Source: Tubiluchus corallicola (Eukaryota; Priapulida; Priapulimorpha; Priapulimorphida; Tubiluchidae). Taken from it: a stretch of 64,000 nucleotides of DNA. This document shows positions 47,732-60,300 of this stretch, piece by piece; position 1 is the stretch's first letter, and the number at the start of each line of letters is the position of its first letter. A program made the position numbers and the translations under genes. Location of the stretch: contig JAQGDQ010000017.1 in assembly GCA_030141605.1 (NCBI GenBank), forward strand, positions 1,274,001 to 1,338,000. The letters are read 5' to 3'. Below the pieces are notes generated by a model. The model was not told the origin of the DNA. It saw only the letters and a program-made list of their open reading frames with translations, and made no database searches.

Positions 47732-48344
47732 TGCAGAATTAACAAACTCTGTTGGATCTTCTTGCTTATTCACTTACTCATTTTGTTACGGTTCACAAAA
47801 CATTTGATCTGTCAGCTACCTCATGTCATGGTCTGAAAAAGAAACAAAACCGTGAAACAATAATTTCAGCCATTTAAGTTTTAAAAATTTGTGCCTGTTT
47901 CTAAGAGTGTACTCTGTTAACCTTAATCACAACAGTATAACTATTCAATTCAATTTTATTTGCTCAAATACACTATAGTACATTGGCAAAACACACTTAA
48001 CACAATACAGTAAAATAATACATACGTAGAGATGCAGATAATTAAAATAACACATAATTTTAATGCCTAATTTTGTTGAACCGTTATAATGCTCACACAG
48101 AAAAAGGCATTGAAAAAATAAGTAACGTAAAGTAAGATATGTCAAAAGTATTGTTGAATATATAAAATAAATGTGTTATACTAGGTTGCCAAAAACTGAC
48201 CATGTGTACGCTGCCATAATGTGAGAATTCATGAAACCTGCAATTCAATTGGTCTGCTTCAAGGAGTAATAATGCATCGTCGTGTTTGATTGGACACCTA
48301 TTTTATTTACCTTTTCAGTGGTCAGGTGGAGCTACAAAACGAAA
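47732..48344. promoter_or_regulatory. Putative bidirectional promoter of ACTR8 (-) and GRIPAP1 (+)
   Basis: 613 bp separate the two start codons. Two inverted CCAAT boxes (CAATTGG near 48246 and GATTGG near 48290) lie close to GRIPAP1. An acceptor-like CCTTTTCAG just before the GRIPAP1 ATG leaves open a 5'UTR intron. A LINE tail fills much of the interval. Confidence 0.4.
47941..48150 (-). mobile_element. LINE 3' end inside the ACTR8-GRIPAP1 interval
   Basis: On the minus strand it ends GTATTTGAGCAAATAAAATT followed by GAATTGAATA, as in the tails at 1700-1735 and 16606-16720. Confidence 0.55.
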
Positions 48345-51300
48345 ATGGCTTCCGCCCTGTCTGATGATGAATTTCAACGAATGCAGGTAATTTGAATTCA
48401 CGAGCCGTTATCAACCACAGAAATATTTTCTACAAAACGAAAATGATTTGATTTGATACATCTATACGTATAACTCAGACAGTGTACTGTTATACTTAGG
48501 GTTACCATATTGTATGAGTTGGAAAAGAGGACACTTGCACACTTGTAATTTACAGTAAGTAGGCCAAAATGACCAGTCTAGGGTCTATTAAAACAATGCA
48601 AATTATACAAATAGGCCTACATGTATGGTCGACTGCACAGATATGCATAAAAGTCTTTGCATGACAGATGTTTAAAATGATGCTGAACAAAGAGAATTCC
48701 TTTCACGGATTCAACATGCAACTTGTTTCTTTCCTTTGTCCACTGGCTTTGCATAAGTGAAAACACTCGTTCAGTGTTAGCATTGTGTGATGGAATCATT
48801 TTAAGTCATTAGCGAATACGCCGAGTATCGACAGCGGTGTGAGTCGTGTGACCCATAGTGATATGTGCATCGCTTACTTTCGTTCAGTAAATATATACAC
48901 AAAGCTTTTACAAGGGTTGCAGCTTGAGATGTTAGCAACATCTTGTATTGAAAATTAACGAGCTTTTCTTTGTCTCGTACTGTCGTATGCCTCTGCAGTT
49001 GGCAACGTCCGTACATACGGATTGAGGCAAAACCCGGACAAACTGCTGATTTTTTGAAAACCCGCCCGGACAGAGGCCCAAAAAGAGGACGTGTCCAGGG
49101 AAACCCAGACGTATGGTAACCCTAGTTATACTATACCGCTTCTTGGTCTTTCGGTTGCATCAAAATTTCAGAACTATTAATAAGTATTATAGGGCTTACC
49201 ATAATTAGTACATTGGACATTGCCACAAAAACAAAAAAAATAAAATAATGATTATGTAATTTCATGTTATAATTAGTTATAATGAAAAATTTATCGTTGT
49301 TTTTCCTTGTGCAGATGACAGTTTGAATGCTTAAATGTTGCATAGTATCCAAGTGGCACTGTCTGTGGTCACAGTGTGATGTTTGCGTAAACTGAAGTCT
49401 AGTTGTTTACATTGCATTTCAGAGAATTCAAAAGTAATACTCGAAAAACTGACAGTAGAAGTACTAAAATTTCTTTTCCTAATATGTTCAATGTGCATAC
49501 ATGTACAATTGTACATATGCATGCCTACATTATATTGCCTATTTTTAGGCTCAGTTACTGGAGCTACGAACTTCTAATTACGATCTTGACAATAAATGCA
49601 GAAAATATTACCATGGTGAGTATGATTTCACAACAATTTAAGTAATCGTAGCTGATCCTTGTGTATTGTATTTAGACTACTTTTACTGCAGTTCTTCAAT
49701 TGCAAGCTGTCTGACCAGTATATTTTAATTAAGAAGTTGTTTTGGTGTTTAATTAATGCAACAATTAATTATTAAGCTCCATTAGAATAGAACTGTCCAT
49801 TTGGCTTGAAAGGCAAGTGCATGAAGGAGTCTTTAAGAAAACTGCTGGAAGTTGGTGAAGTTTCTTTTTTATAGGAGTGTACTAGCAATGATAGGCAGTG
49901 ATTTTATGTAGTAGGCTTAGGCCTTCAGTGTCTTTAATGGAAAACCGAACAATTGTGTAAACATTGGTTTAGAATAAAGAATGCTCTAAAATATTGAAAA
50001 CTACAATAGTTTTTTTTAAATCAGAGTAAATAATAATTACCTCAGATACTCAAATTTTCTTAAACTTTCAAAGCTACGCGCAGCTCTGTGAATCTACTAG
50101 GATTGCCAACGGCGCGCCTTTTTGGCACATTTGCCTGGCTAAGAAATAGAAGGCAGTACCGTGATAACCATGATCATGAACTGCAGTGTTAGTTTCTGGC
50201 ATCATATGACCCCATTTTCATTACATCACGCGTTTAAGCAGTAACACTTATGCAAACATACTTGACGTGCAAGGGAAGATGCCTGAGCTTAGTTTCTGAC
50301 GTAAACAATTGCTGTGTTCGGTTGCCGTTAATTAACTTTCTAAACTAATTATTCAAATATAAGAAACGATTTCCAACTTTTACACGCAAGAAAATGTATA
50401 TTTTGGGCAGTAAATTAAAATGAGACTTAGTCTAAACAATCGTCCGGTTTTCCTTTAAGAGAACTGCTCGAAGTTTGTATAAAGCTTTTTTGATGTAGGA
50501 GAGTACTAGCAATGATTCAGTAGCACCTGCTTAATCAAAATGAGGATAAAAACTCAGGCAGTGATTTTATGTGGTAGGCTTAGGCCTACAGCAAGGGCCG
50601 GCTCTAGGTAGCTCGATGTCCTAAGCAAAAGTATTTTTAGTGCCTGCTCCTGCACATTTAACCCCTTCCCCCACGTTCCCCACCAAATTTCCAATATTGA
50701 ATTTTTCTTGTATAATATTATAATAAAGTGTAATGTGTAATAGTACCTGTGCATTAGGATTATACAAGTATTATAATGTGCTAATTAAGTGTAGTTAATC
50801 ACCCATCTACAGCTTGTGTTGATTGAATATGAAATTTGATTTATGACCTCATTGAACTCTAGATGACACGCCTACCTTTCCTTGTCTGTATTTTGTCCTG
50901 TAGACTTTGATTCTTATAGGTTTATCTGCCAGTTAGGTAAATGCTATTGAATTTTATAACGGAAAGGTCATTATATAAACACTTATGTAGAAATTGCGGA
51001 CAAAAGCAGTGTAACGTATCAGTAATGTCTGCTTGAAGTGACGCAATATTTTTTATAAAGGAAAGTACAGTGTTTTGCTAGGGGAAAACTCTTGCTGGCC
51101 ATCACAGCGAATCATACATTTCAACAAGAAAATAAGTCAGTTTGTTCGTTTAATTTAATTAGTGTTGTGCAGGAAATAGTGTAGTTAAGGAAATACACAT
51201 ACACTATGCTATTACTTATACTAAATCTAACAATTAAAGAATTTCTTCCAAAATTTGACACCCCAAAATTTGGCACCCTATGTAGCCGCCTAGTTGCAGA

Positions 51301-54300
51301 GCCAGCCCTGCGTACAACTTCTTTAAGAGATTTGCTAGAAGTTACTAGTATTGTCTAAGTTTCTTTATTGGTTGTATTCCAGCATTTGACGACATGCTTT
51401 TCAATGTTTTGCCTGAGATGTTACACTTTCATAATTCCAGCAATATATACATATGCTTTGTGTTATGTGTTGCTACAAATGAACCTGTTTTTGCCTATAC
51501 ATACTTATATGTGCAGAATTTCTGGAAGTTAAGATAGTTGTGATAACTGACAAACGTCACATAGCTTTGCACACACATTATATACCTCCTCAGACTTTAT
51601 TCATCACATTGCAGTCTTGCATGCCTGCAGTAATTTGCTGTAATACCTTCGGACATGAGCCCCTATAAATTAACAATATTAACTGTTAATCTATAAGGGG
51701 TACATTTATACAGTAGACTAGAATTACCACTTTGCCATTTATTTTTGTGAATCAAAAACTATTTATTGGAGTTTTTATTGTATTCGCTTGTTTATTTCCC
51801 TGTTTATTACTTTCAGATCTAGTTACACTGCAAGAAAAGTCGTCAGCATTGGAAAGGGAATTACAAAAGGCTAATAGGACCATTTCAAAAAGCAAAAAGA
51901 CAAAGGTATTACGCCTGTAGGATAGCGAAACCTGTTTGTTAAAATATGTTTTGAAGCTGTTTAACTGCAAGTGATAATTCAGTTACGTTGTATAAAGTAT
52001 TATTTGTGGTGATTATAAAGTACTTTTAGATTTTCAGTCATATTCTTGAACCATATCACCATTGCATAATTTTAATTAATGGTCACACGTAAAAATATTA
52101 TAAGCGTATATGCTTATTGTTTACATGCTAAATATTTTATATGCTAAATGTTTTAAATATAAAGATATTTAATAGTGAGTGGCAAATGTACTGATTATTT
52201 AAAGAGTAAGCTTACTTAATGTTCACTGTATTGACAATTTACTTTTTTGTAAATAAATATTACCTATAATTTATGTGTGATTCTTCGTACATCTTCAAAA
52301 CACTTTTTCGTTATAGCCTAGCTTATGACGTAATGTTGCATGTTGAGATTATGCTCTAATAATAGAACAGCATTGAGCAATTTAATATTTATAACGAATA
52401 AATATAAATGGATTGTCTCATTCATCATTAATTACATTAGAGTAATTGCCAGTTTTGCTCGCTTTCTAAATTGGCAACTTTTTGTATTGAGTAACAGCAT
52501 GATCAGTAAAAGGTTGACCTAAGTAATTACTTTCACTGCTGTTTTGCAGGAGTTTGACGCACTCATTTCGGAAAATGAATCACTCTCACACAAGCTTCAA
52601 AGTCAAGAGGATGACTTTAGATTGCAGAATGATACTCTTTTGCAAGAGCTGTCTAGGGTGTGTACATATCTGCATTATAAAAAAGATAAAGTAACATAAG
52701 CAATAATTTATTGCAGGAGCTATCTATGGTTTGTCTACATTGTAAAATAATAAAACTTCAACACGTTTGATATTCGAAAGTCTTCCTTTGTAAATTACCT
52801 GAACGTATGTTGCCTTAATTACAATATTTTTATTTATTTCTATTACATTTCACATTTTATTATCATTTCAAAAGACTGTCTTTACAAACATTATATGCAT
52901 TTGCAAATGCTAACAGCAGTGGCTTGTGTCAGGATAATGTAAGAAACCAAATTGCCAAAAAACTGCAATAAAAGCAAAGCTGCCATATTACAAATGTGCA
53001 CGTAGATGTGTGTTTCTTATCTTTTATACATAAAATGATGAGGGTTATCATTTAAATACTAGAGTTTAAAAGTTCAAAGTTTAGCTGATCTTATTTTTCC
53101 CTTAAGAACTAGGGTGGATAAACTTGCTGCAAATGTTGATTCACAATGGAATTTGACTAATAGCGTCTATGATTAGTGATTGCCGGGAATCCCTGGTTTT
53201 CCTCGGTGCATTGTAGCTGTTTCTCACGTTCTCTAGTTTTAGTGAAAAGCTTACCATACTCTTAAATTGTATTACAGTACCAGCACTGACATTTGACAGC
53301 TCCTCACAGATCAGCAATTGATTTTATTTTCAAAGTGAAACTTTGTTTAAATTTAGTTTGTTTGCCAAAAATTGCTTTTATAGTTGACGATAATCACCTC
53401 AGTTGGAATCTGTCTTAGATTGGTTTTATCCTTTTTCGTATTTTGAAGATGTGATTACGATCAACTTCCTGTTCTTTGGTTTGTTGAAGTCAACAGTCTC
53501 ACTGCCCTTTTAATGGAGAAGTCATCTCATCTAACTGTTAGAAGTAGTCTCATAGCACTGTACCAAAGATTCTGGATTGATGCCTTTACCGTGCTACTGT
53601 TTAAGAACAAGATGCGTTATCTGCACTTTCTTTAATGCAGGTGCATGTAGTTATGTATGTTAACAGTTTCTCATGATCATCTACAGTCAAATCGCAATAC
53701 GGAAACATGGTACAAACTAACAAAAAATTTTTTACGTGGAAAAGTGCCACAAATCATAATATTCATGCTGTGTGCAATTTGTGCAGTGCGATGATAGTTA
53801 GGTGTAAGTAAACTAAATATATTGACGACCAATTCAAGAAACAGTCACGTAATTTGACAGAAATATTTTCAAGCAACAAATGAAATTCCATCGTATTGAA
53901 TCGAAAATTATCGGTCATAATCAAAATACAATCGAAAATCGAACATTAAAAAAAGTTTGAAATCATTTGCTCTCCGTCTATGCTGAAATTGTAAATAAAC
54001 CTTGGCATCCACACATGCATTCGTTTGTGACTTATTCTAAATAACTGTAAATTCCAGGATTTTACTGAGGATTGCTACAACAGACATGCAGAACTTTCCA
54101 TTTAGCTGGGTATTAACAGGCTTGTAGTATCACATTTTATTTCTTTGCTTCCTTGTGGATACTTCTCTATGAAAAACTTTTGAATTTACAGTTAGTGGAT
54201 CAGAATGAAGTATTGGAGAAGCAGCTGGCAAACGTCGGAAGTGGAGGTGACTCAGCGGCTCAGCACAATGAGGAGAACGCACAACTGCAGTCGGAGGTTC

Positions 54301-57300
54301 GACGAATTCAAGCCGAAAACGAAGCTCTGCGCAAAAACTTTACAGGTTCATTTTATGTCTTTGCTGGTTCAGGTTTTTATACTGTGAATATAAAAATATG
54401 CATTGTGTCCTGGTTTGAGTTTAGACTAAATTAATTGTCAGTTGTTCTCACCAATTTATCACAAATGAATATCTCTTTCCCTAGTTTAGCATTGCTAGCA
54501 TAGCTGTTAACAAAAAAAACCTTTAACGGACATCAAGAAAATATAATTTTTGTTAGCTATACTTTCGTTTTCCCTTGTGTTAGCTGCACTGAGGTCTTTA
54601 TTATTAAAATGTATGTGATGAAGCCAGTGAGGGTGGAATTGCAATTAAATTGAAATGTCATTTCTGTTAACTTGTACTTCCTTCTGCCAATACCTGTGAA
54701 TTCGCAAACAACTTCGTAAATAGTGTGGTGGCATAACGCATGTGAACTGCAATGACTTTTACCTCTAAGGCCTTTAATGTAAAGTTTTGAGTCTTAAAAG
54801 TCAGATTATCTCTGTCGTGTAATGGTTAGCATAGTTGGCTAGAAACCTGGAGTTCTTGGGTTCCACTTCTAACAGAGGTGTAAAACTTATCAGACATTCT
54901 AATTTAGTATTGCTTTTGCACATTTATCTGATCAGGAGCAAAATGAAAATTGGGTTTACTTGATCGTAAATTACTTGTTTCATTCATTTTAAGCAGAAAA
55001 TGTGAAGAATGTGCATTTTTTTTACAGAAGCAGAAGAAAAACTGAAGAGTAGTATTTGTGACTTACAGGAAAAAGTTAGGTAAGTAGCCAGTTTCATATA
55101 CTCTTCTGTTCTTCATTTTTACATTAAATGATGATAATAAACATCAGCAAAATCAGAATTTTCTCTCAGATTAATTAGTGGCCCTGAAAAAACTCTTCTG
55201 GAGTGGAAAAAAAGCTAATTTTTGTGCAGTTCAGCTCACTGAGAGAAACCAGAGTCTATCACTTATTGACAATGTCTACTTAATGTAGGTGATTGGGGCA
55301 GGACAGGAATCTAGTTCGATGTCAATAATATTTTTGATGTTGAATGATGGCCAGTTTTTCACAGCCAAAGTTATTGGAGTAAATTTCTGTAAAATTTGAT
55401 TTTTATTTGATGACAGAGTTCTCAGTGAGATTAACTGTAAGCTGGAGTCAAAATGCTCTCAGCTACAAAGCGAGAGCGGGGAGGATGACAACTTGGCGAA
55501 AGAGACTTCCGCTGAAGAACTTGAGGCCAGCGAGAACACAGGTGAATAATCATCTTATTCATTTGTTGCTGTTGCTTGATTTAGTTAGGGAATCTAAAGC
55601 TGTCTTTGATGGTGTTTCATGTGCATGTAACAATATTCAACTAACATTCATGGCTTACAAGCTTTGTTGGTTTATGTGGATATAACAATATTCAACTAAC
55701 ATTCATGGCTTACAAGCTTTGTTGTTTCATGTGCATGTAACAATATTCAACTAACCTTCATGGCTTACAAGATTTGTTGGTTTATGTGGATGTAACAATA
55801 TTCAACTAACATTCATGGCTTACAAGCTTTGTTGTTTCATGTGCATGTAACAATATTCAACTAACATTTATGGCTTACAAGCTTTGTTGTTTCATGTGGA
55901 TGTAACAATATTCAACTAACATTTATGGCTTACAAGCTTTGTTGTTTCATGTGAATGTAACAATATTCAACTAACATTCATGGCTTACAAGCTTTGTTGT
56001 TTCACGTGGATGTAACAATATTCAACTAACATTTACGGCTTACAAGCTTTGTTGTTTTATGTGCATGTAACAATATTCAACTAACATTCATGGCTTACAA
56101 GCTTTGTTGTTTCATGTGCATGTAACAATATTCAACTAACAATGCTTACAAGCTTTGTTGGTTTATGTGGATGTAACAATATTCAACTAACATTCATGGC
56201 TTACAAGCTTTGTTGTTTCATGTGCATGTAACAATATTCAACTAACATTTATGGCTTACAAGCTTTGTTGTTTCATGTGGATGTAACAATATTCAACTAA
56301 CATTTATGGCTTACAAGCTTTGTTGTTTCATGTGAATGTAACAATATTCAACTAACATTCATGGCTTACAAGCTTTGTTGTTTCACGTGGATGTAACAAT
56401 ATTCAACTAACATTTACGGCTTACAAGCTTTGTTGTTTTATGTGCATGTAACAATATTCAACTAACATTCATGGCTTACAAGCTTTGTTGTTTCATGTGC
56501 ATGTAACAATATTCAACTAACAATGCTTACAAGCTTTGTTGTGTCATGTGGATGTAACAATATTCAACTAACCTTCATAGCTTATAAGCTTTGTTGTTTC
56601 ATGTGCATGTAACAATATTCAACTAACATTCATGGCTTACAAGCTTTGTTGTTTCATGTGCATGTAATAGTATTCAACTAACATTTACGGCTTACAAGCT
56701 TTGTTGGTTTATGTGGATGTAACAATATTCAACTAACATTCATGGCTTACAAGCTTTGTTGTTTCATGTGCATGTAACAATATTCAACTAACATGGCTTA
56801 CAAGCTTTGTTGTTTCATGTGAATGTAACAATATTCAACTAACATTTATGGCTTACAAGCTTTGGTGTTTCATGTGCATGTAACAATATTCAACTAACCT
56901 TCATGGCTTACAAGCTTAGTTGTTTCATGTGGATGTAACAATATTCAACTAACATTCATGGCTTACAAGCTTTGTTGTTTCATGTGCATGTAACAATATT
57001 CAACTAACATTTATGGCTTACAAGCTTTGTTGTTTCATGTGCATGTAACAATATTCAGCTAGCATTCATGGCTTACAAACTTTGTTGTTTCATGTGGATG
57101 TAACAATATTCAACTAACATTCATGGCTTACAAGCTTTGTTGTTTCATGTGGATGTAACAATATTCAACTAACATTTATGGCTTACAAACTTTGTTGTTT
57201 CATGTGAATGTAACAATATTCAACTAATGTTCGTGGCTTACAAGCTTGACTATACTATCTTCTAAAAACTGAGACAAACTAGCTGCTGGAAAAAGTTTTC

Positions 57301-60300
57301 ACATCTATAAAAGTATACTTTTTTCAACAATAGATGGCAACACAAGTCTTTTAGATCTGGTCACACAGTCTGATGAGAAAATAGCCAAGTTGGAACTTCA
57401 ATTGCAGGAGTGTAGCGGTATGTGACATTTTTCAGTTAGTGTGGTTTTGCAATTAATTTATTTGATGAAGTGATGTAATGTACTTCCGATATTTTGTGTT
57501 AAAATAAAAGACAATAGTATTGATGTTAATTAACCTAATTTATCTTGTGTTAACACACTGATTACCAATTGCAAGTATATTCACACTGGGTGGTGTTCCA
57601 CCCACTGCTACTATGAGTACACCATGTAGTTGATTAAATGACATCTATACCCCAAACCAAAAAACTTAGCAGTTCAAGCATAGCACTCGTATGTGTACTG
57701 GCCTGATACTATCAAAGCAGAATTTAAATATAACCAGTTATTTGTGCCATCGTATGCCAGTTGCCAGCTACATGTTATCTCGTACTTGAGAAAAAACACT
57801 AGGCTAATGACATGGTGGTGAACTTGTTAGCAAAACTTCGGCAGTAGGTTATATTGGGGTAATGTTGGCCACATTTAGATTTTTTCAATGATGTAAAACT
57901 ATATTTTATAAATACTATATGTGTGTGTGTGTGTGTGTGTGCGTGTGGGTGTGTGTGTGTGTGTGTGTGTGCGTGCGCATGTGCGTGCGTGTGTGAGTGT
58001 GTGTGCGTACAAATACAATATAAATATTTTATATATGTTATAAGAAGGCAGCATGTGGCCTAATTTGAGTGTATAAAAACTGGATGACCGACATGATGGC
58101 CGACATTGCCCACTATAATCTATTATGTTTTACACTTTTTTTGTTAGACTGATCCCAAATAATCAATACACAAAACCTCAAAGTCTGTTGATATGACCAG
58201 TAATGACTTTAATTTTATTCACCTTAGAAGCAGCTTTCACTGTAGTATCATATATAATATGCTACATTTTTTATTCTAGAATTGAGCTTGCAACTTGAGA
58301 CCGAAAGGGCTGAAAACAGGATTTTAAAAGAGAGTATACAAACATTAGAGGTAGGTCTTGGTGCCTTTATTATAAATATGTATTTTGATAAAAAATGTAT
58401 TCGTTTTTTATTGTTTACTTTTTTATTGGTGTCTGTAACGTCAATCTTTGTCATGTGTCTTCCACTCAGAAATGTGATGGGAGAATTGAATTTGGAAAGA
58501 AAATTTAGGCTCATAGTGTTAGTGTTTTAGTGATCTAAGGCATTTATGACTATTGCAGGTTCCGTTCTACCATCGAATGATTTTCACAGTTCCAGGTTAA
58601 GTTACCCAAAAGATATTTTTTAAATTTTCTTCTTGAAGTAATACAAGTTGAAATCAGTTTACTATATGTTTATGTTTTTATTTATGTTTTTACAGAAACA
58701 GTATAAAGATCAGGTAACTTCTCTGGAAGATGAGGTTGCCAAGGTTACAGACAAACTACGAAAAAAGCAGGAAAGTTTGGTACAGCTGCAAGAGGAGAAG
58801 GAGAAGCTCTACACTACAAACAAGTAAGACTTATATACCTGTCTTGTATTTAGATTTCTCATAATACATTATACTAAATTGATATGCTATCTCTAGCAGT
58901 GTGACATTATCACTATGCAGGCTGGAAGTTATGCGAAGTTCATGTTTTAGAAATTAAAGCTGCAGTTATGTCATGAGTCTATTCTTGCTAAATCATTTAG
59001 CTGTGAATCGTTTAGTTGTGTTTACAAAATATAACTTATGAAAATACAAATAAGATTAATCGGATGACTGGCTGAGGAAAAAAAGAATTAGTAAATACGG
59101 GGTGGTGCATTGCTGGGGTGTACAATACAGAATGAATAAGTAACAGTACACGGCAATATATTACATCAATATATTGCTGAAACAATGGAGAAACTATCTT
59201 ATGCTTAGAGTTTAGTGTCAATGTTCGCGTCTCGCACAGCCTGTAATCTTGAGGGGTATGATCACAGCAGTGACTTGAAAAAGATGAAATTAATTTTTTG
59301 ATTTCATCCTAATAGTCCAAAAATGCCTCAATTCTGCCTAATACCATGGGGCATTATCCTGGAAGACAGAATGGCTGCTCAGATAATAAAAAACATGCCA
59401 TTGATCAGTATTCAAGAGAAAATTTGTGAGAACATCTGCAAAATATGTTGGAGGATCTTGAATTTTTCGAATCAGTGCTCTAAGCGTACACCTCAAAGTT
59501 GACACGTCAATTGACACACACTTCGGAAACTGAACAATAACAGCAGTTAACAATTAACAAAATACAAAATATATTTTAGCAATAAAATTCCAAAACACTA
59601 CTAAGTCAAAGATAACAAACACAACCTATATTGTTCAGAATTTTAGTAAAAATGGTTTTAGGTTTTTTAATTGCTGAAAGGTCACCTGCAAACTAACAAA
59701 ATTTTCCAAAATTCACGCTGAACCAACTTGCTTCATTTAACTACTAAAGAAAAAGTGCTTTAGGCTGACTGTTGGCTATAGGATACGGAAGGTAGCTACA
59801 AGATTAAGCCTCAAAATTAAGTTTTAGCTATAATAACAGAATAACCTTTTAACATTTAAACTTACAGACAAAGCTTACAACTCACTAACATGATCGTGTA
59901 TCATTTCTTGTTCTGAGAACCTTTCATGCCTTGCCCATTATAGTTTATACTTTCATCTGTCCATTATACTATGAGCCCTATTCAACAATGCTTATAAGTC
60001 ATTCATCACGAAAGTTACCTGCGAATTGGCAAGACAGGTAAATACTTGTCGACCTCTGTTATGGCAGCTTACGTTTTCGTACGACGAAATATTTACATAC
60101 ACGTAAAAGCCAGCTTCTAGGAATCAGCATGTGTATTGAGTTAATTGTTATTATAATGGCTTCAGTAGCTGAAACGATTGTCAAAACTTGTTGAATATCT
60201 ACGCTTCTGACAGTTCATTACTACGTTGCTTCTAGGGACCAATATGAGAACCTTCAGACATCCAAACAAAGAGAAATTCAGAGTTTGCAAGAGCAGCTTG

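Larger units (their letters stand above)
49826..51380 (+). repeat. Three ~110-bp repeat units separated by two transposons
   Basis: Units begin at ~49828 (CTTTAAGAAAACTGCTGGAA), ~50455 (TTTAAGAGAACTGCTCGAAG) and ~51322 (TTTAAGAGATTTGCTAGAAG). The first two also share GTACTAGCAATGAT, GGCAGTGATTTTATGT and GTAGGCTTAGGCCT. The elements at 49934-50458 and 50592-51310 lie exactly between them. Confidence 0.65.

Noticed and set aside
54809-54878. Functional tRNA gene
   Set aside because: Acceptor ends pair, but the anticodon stem and T-stem are poor and the copy lies in an intron like other SINE heads.
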